Source of the DNA: Bog-473 sp049513455
GTDB taxonomy: Bacteria > Actinomycetota > Acidimicrobiia > Acidimicrobiales > RAAP-2
Reading direction: 5' to 3'
NCBI GenBank assembly: GCA_049513455.1
Contig: JBEKWB010000216.1
Location: 1 to 5,283, forward strand
DNA length: 5,283 nucleotides
How positions within the stretch are numbered: position 1 is the stretch's first letter; each line of letters starts with the position of its first letter. This document shows, piece after piece, positions 1 through 5,130 of this stretch. Both the position numbers and the translations under genes were made by a program. Under the pieces are notes generated by a model, which saw only the letters and a program-made list of their open reading frames with translations, was not told where the DNA came from and did no database searches.

Positions 1-20
1 AGAAAACTGAGCCGGCCCGC

Positions 21-41
21 ACCACCACCACCACGACCACC
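21..41 (+). repeat. Short ACC trinucleotide repeat
   Basis: Seven consecutive trinucleotides, four ACC, one ACG and two ACC. It reads as polythreonine in one frame and as a histidine-rich run in another. No other copy is seen in the window. Confidence 0.6.
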
Positions 42-71
42 CTTCCGACTGGGGGTGAGCGACTGAGGGCT

Positions 72-85
72 GGCCCAGCTGGGCC
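72..85. promoter_or_regulatory. Perfect 14-bp palindrome, operator-like, before mtr
   Basis: GGCCCAGCTGGGCC is a perfect palindrome ending 10 bases before the first mtr start codon. It lies directly upstream of the -10-like TAGGCT (87-92), where a transcription factor would control access of RNA polymerase. It could also be the stem of a terminator for an upstream gene, but there is no loop and no T-run. The symmetry is seen; the role is inferred. Confidence 0.35.
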
Positions 86-86
86 G

Positions 87-92
87 TAGGCT
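87..92 (+). promoter_or_regulatory. mtr: Candidate -10 element (TAGGCT) for leaderless mtr
   Basis: TAGGCT fits the actinobacterial TANNNT -10 pattern. A transcript starting 6 to 7 bases further on would begin at the GTG at 99. There is no convincing Shine-Dalgarno sequence before either GTG, which fits a leaderless mRNA. No good -35 hexamer is visible. Confidence 0.35.
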
Positions 93-95
93 CTA

Positions 96-1481
96 GTGGT
101 GGAAAAGTTCGCGCTAGCCGTCATCGGCTCCGGTTCCGGCAACGTGGTCGTTCCAGACGACATCGGCGTTGGGGGCAAGGTTATCCTTATCGAGTCAGGC
201 GCTTTCGGGGGGACTTGTATCAATCGGGGCTGCATCCCGACAAAGATGTTCGTGTACACGGCGGACCTCGCGATGCAGGTCCGTGGGGCGTCGCAGTTCG
301 GCCTGGCCGCAACGCTCGAGCAGGTCGACTGGCCAACCATCCGGGACCGGATCATCACTCGAGTCGACGAGACCTCTCTCGCTGGGCGCAAGGAGCGTGC
401 GGAGTCGCCGAACTGCACCGTTTTCGAAGGCCCCGCAAGGTTCGCCGGTCCGCATGAACTGGTGATAAACGACAACACTCGCATCGAGGTGGAGCAGATC
501 GTCATCGCGACCGGCGGCCGCCCAGCAATCCCACCGGTGGTGGAGAACGCGGGGGTCGAATTTCACACCTCGGACACCATCTTGCGTCTCGACGCCCTGC
601 CGGCCAGCATAGTCATTCTCGGCGGCGGCTACATCGCCGTCGAGTTGGCGCACGTCTTTTCTAGCTTCGGAGTCGATATCCACATCGTGGAGAGGGCCGC
701 CACCTTGATGGAGGCGCTCGATGCCGAAATCTCGAAGCGGTTCACCGACCAGAACGCCAAACGATGGGACGTGCATCTCGACGCCACGGTTACCGACGTC
801 CGGACGGACGGGGACGACGTGGTGGTCGTCCTCGAAGACGGCACGCGAGTTACCGGGGAATTGTTACTCGTCGCAACCGGACGTCGGCCGAACACCGATG
901 ACCTTGGTCTGGACGTGGCCGGGGTGTCACTTCGCGACGACGGGCATGTCGTCGTCGACAACTTCGGGCGGGCGGCACCGGGTATCTGGGCGCTGGGTGA
1001 CTGCAGCTCTCCGTTCGAGCTCAAGCACGTGGCGAATGCCGAAGCCCGAACTGTCGCCCACAACCTGACTCATCCTGACGATCTCCGTCCCCTCCCACAC
1101 GACTGGGTGCCCTCGGCGGTCTTCAGCGATCCGCAGATCGCCTCGGTCGGCGCCCGATCCCAGGACCTCGAAGATAGACAGTTCGTAGAAGCCGCCCAGG
1201 AATACGGTGACACCGCGTATGGGTGGGCCATTCAGGACCACGGCGGTTTCTGCAAGCTCTACGCCGACCCCGAAACTGGCACGCTCCTGGGGGCGCACAT
1301 CCTCGGCTACCAAGCCTCGCTGCTCATCACGCCACTGATCCAAGCGGTTTCCCACGGCCAACGGGTCGCCGATCTCGCCCGGGGCCAATACTGGATTCAC
1401 CCCGCGCTGAGCGAAGTGGTCGAGAATGCCCTTCTGAAGCTGCCGCTCGACCAACCCGTACGTTCCGGGCAGGCCCACTGA
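96..1481 (+). CDS. mtr: Mycothione reductase (mycothiol-disulfide reductase)
   Basis: FAD-dependent pyridine nucleotide-disulfide oxidoreductase that reduces mycothione back to two mycothiols in the cytoplasm (EC 1.8.1.15), keeping the actinobacterial thiol buffer reduced. The 461-residue product has the usual family length. Visible elements are the FAD-binding GSGSGN (11-16), E33 at the end of the second strand, the redox-active disulfide in GGTCINRGC (C41, C46), the NAD(P)H-binding GGGYIAVE (176-183), the second FAD motif ALGD (D302), and the C-terminal HPALSE (H435, E440) that completes the active site of the dimer partner. GGTC-to-IPTKMFVY, YGWA and YWIHPAL are close to mycobacterial Mtr as I remember it, and distinguish it from MerA or lipoamide dehydrogenase. 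Starts at 96 and 99 are both GTG. The one at 99 gives MEKFALAVIG, which lines up with the mycobacterial start. E199 sits where NADPH-dependent relatives have a basic residue. Confidence 0.93.
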   Translation: MVEKFALAVIGSGSGNVVVPDDIGVGGKVILIESGAFGGTCINRGCIPTKMFVYTADLAMQVRGASQFGLAATLEQVDWPTIRDRIITRVDETSLAGRKERAESPNCTVFEGPARFAGPHELVINDNTRIEVEQIVIATGGRPAIPPVVENAGVEFHTSDTILRLDALPASIVILGGGYIAVELAHVFSSFGVDIHIVERAATLMEALDAEISKRFTDQNAKRWDVHLDATVTDVRTDGDDVVVVLEDGTRVTGELLLVATGRRPNTDDLGLDVAGVSLRDDGHVVVDNFGRAAPGIWALGDCSSPFELKHVANAEARTVAHNLTHPDDLRPLPHDWVPSAVFSDPQIASVGARSQDLEDRQFVEAAQEYGDTAYGWAIQDHGGFCKLYADPETGTLLGAHILGYQASLLITPLIQAVSHGQRVADLARGQYWIHPALSEVVENALLKLPLDQPVRSGQAH

Positions 1482-1667
1482 CTTAACCCATGCTGTGCCA
1501 GCGACGGGGCGCTCTACAATCCGCCGCTGGTCAAGGCGGAGGCGTTAGTCCCAGCCGTAACGGCATACGGGGCTGCGGGGACGTGTCCGGCGAGGGCCAG
1601 GCCATCGTCGCAAGCCGATCCCCTGCGAGCACTTTGTTCACTGACCGACAGGATGAGCTGGGCAGTC

Positions 1668-1689
1668 CACAAGCCGTTCGGCTTGTGGG
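1668..1689. terminator. Strong hairpin between convergent genes, candidate bidirectional terminator
   Basis: CCACAAGCCG, then TT, then CGGCTTGTGG is a perfect inverted repeat. It folds as an eight- to nine-base-pair stem with a small GTTC-type loop. It lies 186 bases after the mtr stop and 221 bases beyond the kdpE stop in the other direction. No T-run follows on either strand, so it would be a tail-less terminator of the kind proposed for actinobacteria, or an mRNA 3'-end stabiliser. Confidence 0.45.
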
Positions 1690-1881
1690 ACGATCAGCGC
1701 CGTCGTCGGTGGGCGGAGCGGATCTCGCTCGCGAAAGGCAGCAATTTCGACCTTAGAACGGCGAAGGCGTGTCACGAGACTGAACGGGGGCACCCTCCGG
1801 TTCAAGCACCTATGAGGAGGCGCCTCACCAGTGGGGCAAAATGCTCAAGATCCTCACGAGGGTATACAGGGTCGAAGGACT

Positions 1882-1899
1882 TCATCCCACTCATCCCAG
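1882..1899. repeat. Nine-base tandem duplication
   Basis: TCATCCCAC is followed directly by TCATCCCAG, eight of nine bases identical, just after the kdpE stop on the minus strand. It probably arose by replication slippage; no function is seen. Confidence 0.5.
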
Positions 1900-1910
1900 A
1901 CTGGATACCG

Positions 1911-2557
1911 TCATCGACCGTTGTCGGGCGGTACAAGCCGGTAGCCAACTGATGGGTCGCTCTGCAAAAACTGCCCCCGCTCGTCTCCCAGCTTTCGCCG
2001 GATGCGGTATGCGTACACCTTGAGGTAGTGCTGCTCTCTTCCATATCCGGGACCCCATACGTTCTCGAGGATCATCCGGCGTGTGCACACCTTCCCTACA
2101 TGACGGGAGAGGTATTGCCGTCGTAGATTGCCTCGTGATGGATGAGATCCATGTGCAGCAGCCCGACATCGAGCTCGGTCGGTTGTTCGTCTGCGCTTCG
2201 ACGATGGCGGAGCGCCGCTCTGAGCCTGGCGTCCAGCTCGCGCATGCCGAACGGTTTCGTCATGTAATCGTCGGCGCCATTGTCCAGTGCCTCGACCTTG
2301 CGGTCCTCAGTTCCATCGGCAGAAAGGATGATGATTGGCAGATCCGTCCATGTCCTGACCCGCCGACACACCTCTACTCCGTCTAGATCGGGCAAACCAA
2401 GGTCAAGAACCATGACGTCTGGCGGACGGACCGCCACCGCGGTAAGTCCCTCGCTCCCGTTGACCGCCGTGCGCACTTCGTGGCCGAGGGCTTCTAGGCC
2501 GACGGTGCATGCATTGAGCAAATCACGGTCGTCGTCAACGATGAGAATCCGTGACAA
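1911..2557 (-). pseudogene. kdpE: KdpE-type response regulator, broken in its DNA-binding domain
   Basis: OmpR/PhoB-class regulator, cognate to the overlapping kinase gene. Translation from TTG 2557 is supported by a GAGGAG seven bases upstream. The receiver domain is complete: acidic D8/D9, phospho-acceptor D52 in VLDLGLPD, S79 and K101 in TKPF. The frame then ends at TAG 2096-2098 after 153 residues. Shifted by two bases, the next minus-strand codons (from 2096 down to 1911) read GKVCTRRMILENVWG, then GREQHYLKVYAYRIRRKL and a C-terminal SVGYRLV, the recognition helix and wing of a KdpE winged helix. About 16 residues with the usual LTxxEFxLLxxLxRHA pattern are missing at the join, so an out-of-frame deletion of about 46 bases fits. 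Restoring it would give about 230 residues, the normal KdpE size. As read, the product is a receiver-only protein that cannot bind DNA. Confidence 0.85.
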
Positions 2558-4028
2558 CCTTCGACTCCTCGGCTATTGAACTCGCTATTGGCAACGTGAA
2601 GCAGAACTTCGCTCCTCCATCAGGAGCATCCTCCATCCATATTTGCTGTCCATGGGCCTCGACAAAAGTCCTCGCAATTGTGAGGCCAAGGCCTGCACCC
2701 GTGTCGCCGTAGCGACGTGCTGGTAAGCCGAACACCTCGGCGCGCTGTCCCGGACTAACACCCGGGCCATGATCTATGACGGACACTCGGATGGCGTCAT
2801 CATTCAACTGCTCCGCCTGAATCGTTATGGCCGTGCCCGGTGGTGCGTAGCGGACAGCGTTCTCGAGGAGGTTCGCAAGGACACGTGCAATGAGCGCCAT
2901 GTCGATGTCGACGGGTGGCAACTCGGGTGCCGCGTCAATGGCGACCACATGATTCCGTAGGGTTGTGGCGAGTCCGTTCACAGCATCGTGAAGGAGGTCT
3001 GACACCGAAGTGATCGTGCAGCGCGGGGTGAGCACGCCTGACTGAATCCGACTCATATCGAGCAAGTTCTGAACGAGTTCGGCCAGCCGATCAGCCTGGA
3101 CGTCAATCAGTCCGGCCAGATTGTGGTACGCCTCAGGGGTGAGGCTGAGCTCTCTGTCTGTCAACGTCGAGGAGGCGGCTTTGATGGAGGCCAGAGGGGA
3201 TCGAAGATCATGAGAGACAGCTGCGACGAGCGTCTTGGACAGGCGGGCCACCGCCTCGGTGAGGCTCGCCTGCAGCGCCGCCTCTCGCAACTGCGCCCGC
3301 TCGAGGGCAAGCGCAGCGTGGTTGGCAAAGAGAAGCAGAGGCTCACGGTCGTCCGTCGACGCCCCCTCGCCTGACAAGACCAAGAGCCCCACCGGCCTCC
3401 CAGCCGCAGTCAATGCCAGAGTCAAAAGTCCACCGTGCCCCGTCTGGGCTTCAAGACTCGTCGTCGTTCCCGGGCCGGGGACGACCCGTCGTCGCTGGGT
3501 CTCGCTGAGAGGGGCTCCCGCACTGGCCACGACTTGCAGTTCACCGTTCTGCGGGAGAAGGAGTGCCACTTGGCTAGAGTCGAATACCTCCGCCAGCGCC
3601 GTCACGATGACCCTCAAGAGCACGTCGAGAGGCTGGTCTTCGACCAAGAGATCGGAGAGTTGGAAGAGCTGTCGGATCTCAAGACTTTGCCGACGCTCCT
3701 TGGCTCGTGTGGCGTTCATCGTGGCAACGACACCGGCGACAGGCAGCATGACCACCGCGTACACGCCAAGAGCAACCCAGTTCTGCGGTGCCCCGACCCA
3801 GAGGGTCCAGTAGGGGGGAATGAAGAAGAAGTCATAGACCAAGAAGCCAGCGATCACACTGAACACACCGGCAGTCAGTCCGCCGTTGACGACGCCGATC
3901 ACGACCGGCACTATCAAGATGAGCGCAGTCGTGGCGATGCTCAGGTGGGACCGGACTGGAAGCATCGCCAACGTGAGAAGCGCCATGCTGACCAAGGCTG
4001 CGCCTGTTCCGATCAGGCTGCGTTTCAC
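2535..4028 (-). CDS. KdpD-like membrane sensor histidine kinase (DUF4118-GAF-HisKA-HATPase)
   Basis: This 497-residue protein corresponds to the C-terminal half of KdpD, a kinase that phosphorylates KdpE-type regulators in response to potassium or turgor. Residues 6-103 hold four short membrane segments (DUF4118), including the family-typical DFFFIPP near 66-72. Residues about 125-245 look like a GAF domain. A HisKA domain follows with the phospho-accepting H273 in SHDLRSPLASIK, then an HATPase with N-box N390 (LANLLENAVRYA), DHGPG (419-423) and GDTGAGLGL (441-449). All catalytic motifs are present. The KdpD ATP-binding and USP domains of classical 900-residue KdpD are absent. GTG 4028 was chosen because GGAGAGG (4039-4045) lies ten bases upstream and the membrane domain begins at once. 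The frame stays open to a GTG at 4244, adding 72 residues with no recognised domain. The gene overlaps the regulator start by 23 bases. No potassium pump is in view, so the stimulus is unknown. Confidence 0.88.
   Translation of the reverse strand: MKRSLIGTGAALVSMALLTLAMLPVRSHLSIATTALILIVPVVIGVVNGGLTAGVFSVIAGFLVYDFFFIPPYWTLWVGAPQNWVALGVYAVVMLPVAGVVATMNATRAKERRQSLEIRQLFQLSDLLVEDQPLDVLLRVIVTALAEVFDSSQVALLLPQNGELQVVASAGAPLSETQRRRVVPGPGTTTSLEAQTGHGGLLTLALTAAGRPVGLLVLSGEGASTDDREPLLLFANHAALALERAQLREAALQASLTEAVARLSKTLVAAVSHDLRSPLASIKAASSTLTDRELSLTPEAYHNLAGLIDVQADRLAELVQNLLDMSRIQSGVLTPRCTITSVSDLLHDAVNGLATTLRNHVVAIDAAPELPPVDIDMALIARVLANLLENAVRYAPPGTAITIQAEQLNDDAIRVSVIDHGPGVSPGQRAEVFGLPARRYGDTGAGLGLTIARTFVEAHGQQIWMEDAPDGGAKFCFTLPIASSIAEESKVVTDSHR
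2555..2573 (-). promoter_or_regulatory. kdpE: Ribosome binding site and TTG start of kdpE
   Basis: On the minus strand GAGGAG is followed by seven bases and TTG (2557-2555). There is no ATG or GTG at a better place, and TTG gives the exact receiver N-terminus MSRILIVDDD. The site lies inside the last codons of the kinase gene, so the two are translationally coupled. Confidence 0.65.
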
Positions 4029-4045
4029 TTTGCTTCTGCCTCTCC
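4026..4045 (-). promoter_or_regulatory. Ribosome binding site deciding the kinase start
   Basis: GGAGAGG on the minus strand (4045-4039), ten bases and then GTG (4028-4026). It supports the short start over GTG 4244, whose upstream sequence has only a weak AAGG close to the codon. Confidence 0.55.
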
Positions 4046-4261
4046 GGCAATTCGGTTCCGCGTCCCGAGGCCGTCGACGTTCTCCCGATGCGGGGGCCAA
4101 GGAGTTGAGAACAGCCGAGAATGGCGCATTCCACGTTGCGACGATGCATCGATCCCGGGTAAGTGCACGTTTGACTTCACGCTCCACCAAGAGGGTATCC
4201 GATCGCCGCGTGCAGCGTTCCTCGACGAAGTCGGGGACATGCACACCTTGGATAACTTCCC

Positions 4262-4587
4262 CTAGGTAGCTTCAAGTGACGTAGAGCGCCTCGCCGGGTC
4301 GTCGATCCGGTAGAGGGGATTCCAGACCACGAGCAGAGCCCCCTCGGCTCTGACCGTGCCCTCCACGGTGCAGCGGGTGCCAACGACCAGGCCGGGGACC
4401 CGGGCGCGGCCGATGAAGAGCAGATCCAATTGGCCGCTCCCATCGTCGAATCGGCAACGGAACGAGGTTCCGGACGAACCGCCTCGACCTCTGATTGGAA
4501 GTGGCGATGGACTCGAGCGACGCTCCGCCGCAAGATCACAATGGCTGCCGCACCGCAGACCAGCGCAAACGGGATGAGACTCTCCAC
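4262..4587 (-). pseudogene. OB-fold protein with N-terminal membrane segment, frameshifted
   Basis: The 3' frame (ending TAG 4264-4262) encodes a clear small OB fold of the actinobacterial Rv2694c kind: RFDDGSGQLDLLFIGR, then RVPGL, GTRCTVEGTV and NPLY. In relatives this domain is thought to bind nucleic acid and lies beside TrkA-type (CeoB/CeoC) potassium-uptake genes. Upstream that frame has a stop and no ATG, GTG or TTG. The adjoining frame has a good start: GTG 4587 preceded by AAGGGAG (4600-4594), giving ESLIPFALVCGAAAIVIL (a likely membrane helix), followed by a basic stretch. The two frames overlap across 4441-4587. The total of 326 bases is one short of a multiple of three, so a single-base loss would join them into a membrane-anchored OB-fold protein of about 108 residues. 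Alternatives are two unrelated pieces, programmed frameshifting or a sequencing error. Confidence 0.6.
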
Positions 4588-4593
4588 TTCAAG

Positions 4594-4600
4594 CTCCCTT
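4594..4600 (-). promoter_or_regulatory. Ribosome binding site before GTG 4587
   Basis: AAGGGAG, then six bases (CTTGAA), then GTG. This is the strongest Shine-Dalgarno sequence in the window and argues against the upstream TTG at 4617, which sits inside a stable hairpin. Confidence 0.6.
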
Positions 4601-4605
4601 CGCTT

Positions 4606-4641
4606 CGGGGGCGCCAACTCGACGCTCCGAGTGCGCCCCCG
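4606..4641. promoter_or_regulatory. Very stable leader hairpin upstream of the OB-fold/kinase operon
   Basis: A nine-base-pair all-GC stem (CGGGGGCGC at 4606-4614 with GCGCCCCCG at 4633-4641) continues, after a two-base bulge, into a second five-base stem (ACTCG 4617-4621 with CGAGT 4628-4632) and a six-base loop. On the minus strand it would sit in the 5' leader, ending five bases before the Shine-Dalgarno sequence of the OB-fold gene. It could control translation or mRNA stability, or be the terminator of something upstream, although no T-run follows. Confidence 0.5.
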
Positions 4642-4676
4642 GCCGACGCCTCAGGCCCCTGTCACCCAGTTTGGGA

Positions 4677-4690
4677 GAACCTCAAGGTTC
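4677..4690. promoter_or_regulatory. Operator-like dyad GAACCTCAAGGTTC
   Basis: GAACCT, CA, AGGTTC is a perfect 6+2+6 inverted repeat in the gap between the minus-strand OB-fold/kinase operon and + strand material starting near 4747. A TTGACT on the minus strand (4702-4697) just upstream of it could be a -35 element, but I find no matching -10. The sequence resembles half-sites of MerR-class operators such as the SoxR box; that resemblance is only suggestive. Confidence 0.35.
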
Positions 4691-4746
4691 AGATAGAGTC
4701 AAAAGCGCTTCGCACTCAGTCTTGTACGTAGAATCTTGTGCCGCGA

Positions 4747-4902
4747 ATGGCGCAGACGACGCGCTTACATCGCCCGGCAAGCGATCCGGCGGAGACTCGG
4801 TGCCGATGCCCAACGGAGACCCGGTTGGGACGTCTGGCCCTACTGGCCTGTGTAGCTGGGTGCATTGTGGTGCTCAGGGACATACACCACGTGCCCCAAT
4901 GA
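4747..4902 (+). CDS. Possible tiny single-pass membrane protein, unrecognised
   Basis: An ATG-started frame of 51 residues ends at TGA 4900-4902. Its first half is polar with several Arg and Cys; its second half is a plausible membrane helix, LGRLALLACVAGCIVVL, followed by RDIHHVPQ. A TAGAAT (4729-4734) twelve bases before the ATG could be a -10 element, but there is no Shine-Dalgarno sequence. A second start, TTG 4825, has GGAG six bases upstream and would give only the 25-residue helix portion. Actinobacteria have many such one-helix peptides, but I cannot assign this one, and it may be chance or a remnant. Confidence 0.3.
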   Translation: MAQTTRLHRPASDPAETRCRCPTETRLGRLALLACVAGCIVVLRDIHHVPQ

Positions 4903-4927
4903 GCCGCCAGTGTATGGCTGGTCCTTT

Positions 4928-4961
4928 ACCTTGCACCTGGGTTCAGAGTTTACGGTATGTG
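4928..4961 (+). promoter_or_regulatory. MerR-type promoter/operator with 19-bp spacer
   Basis: TTGCAC (4931-4936) and TATGTG (4956-4961) are separated by exactly 19 bases, the over-long spacing that MerR-family activators correct by untwisting DNA. ACCTTGCAC (4928-4936) and GTTTACGGT (4948-4956) form an imperfect dyad (six of nine positions) centred in the spacer, as in metal- and redox-sensing MerR operators. The MerR reading frame follows immediately, so autoregulation is likely. Transcription would start near 4968, almost on the first MerR codon. Confidence 0.6.
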
Positions 4962-5127
4962 TGGGTTCTCTGCGCACCTCCGAACTGGCCGAACGGGCGA
5001 AGGTGCCCGTTTCCACTCTGCGCCACTACGAGCGGACTAGCCTGCTCCCTCTGTCGGCGCGATCTACAACGGATACCGTTGCTATGACGATTCCACCCTC
5101 GAGTGTCTGGCTTTCATCGGACGAAAC
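4961..5127 (+). pseudogene. MerR-family transcriptional regulator, N-terminal remnant
   Basis: The frame reads LRTSELAERAKVPVSTLRHY (from 4970) and ERTSLLP, the helix-turn-helix of MerR regulators. After ARST near 5060-5068 the homology moves to the next frame, with NGYRCYDDSTLECLAFIGR (5068-5124), the standard wing and second helix. A one-base loss between about 5063 and 5070 explains this. Homology then stops dead where a long coiled coil and effector domain should follow. The family start MRTSELAERA falls on CTG 4970; the nearest legal start is GTG 4961, which overlaps the -10 element, so the real start codon may also be lost. The effector cannot be told because the sensing domain is gone. 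Confidence 0.75.
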
Positions 5128-5130
5128 TCA

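Larger units (their letters stand above)
1..95 (+). other. Region upstream of mtr, possible C-terminal tail of a truncated gene
   Basis: Two + frames are open across the left edge. One ends at TGA 64-66 and one at TAG 87-89. The second would encode a run of seven threonines from the ACC-rich stretch at 21-41, a composition that could be a low-complexity protein tail but is also what a simple ACC repeat gives in any genome. Neither tail is long enough to identify. If either is real, it is a + strand gene ending 6 to 29 bases before mtr and could be its operon partner. Confidence 0.25.
1482..1910. other. Convergent intergenic region, no recognised gene
   Basis: This stretch lies between the mtr stop and the kdpE stop, which face each other. 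I read all frames of the + strand and, over about 1621-1910, the minus strand, and recognised no family. The + frame of mtr itself stays open past its TGA for 157 codons to a stop at 1953-1955. An ATG at 1653 in it has no good ribosome binding site. It contains the hairpin at 1668-1689, a weaker imperfect hairpin at 1783-1802, a 10-bp palindrome GAGGCGCCTC (1817-1826) and a nine-base tandem duplication (1882-1899). Most likely it is a transcription-termination zone, perhaps with remains of a lost gene. Confidence 0.5.

Noticed and set aside
195..776. Long minus-strand open frame of 193 codons inside mtr
   Set aside because: It lies wholly antisense to a well-supported enzyme gene, has no recognisable domain, and is the expected by-product of GC-rich codon use.
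927..1478. Minus-strand open frame of 183 codons over the 3' half of mtr
   Set aside because: Antisense shadow; no domain and no ribosome binding site argument.
1490..1756. Plus-strand frame of 88 codons after mtr
   Set aside because: No family resemblance, no ribosome binding site, low-complexity composition; it overlaps the hairpin at 1668-1689.
1795..1815. T-loop-like GGTTCAAG suggesting a tRNA
   Set aside because: The flanking bases do not form the T-stem and no acceptor or anticodon arm can be built around it.
3435..4265. Plus-strand open frame of 276 codons opposite the kinase
   Set aside because: Strongly charged, low-complexity translation antisense to an intact kinase; no family resemblance.
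4177..4617. Minus-strand frame of 146 codons taken as one gene
   Set aside because: Only its first part (GTG 4587 and the membrane helix) looks real. The rest is out of frame with the OB-fold homology and runs past the OB stop into the kinase leader.
4809..4829. Inverted repeat CCCAAC/GTTGGG as a terminator
   Set aside because: Only six pairs with a nine-base loop and no T-run; it falls inside the possible small membrane ORF and is expected by chance.
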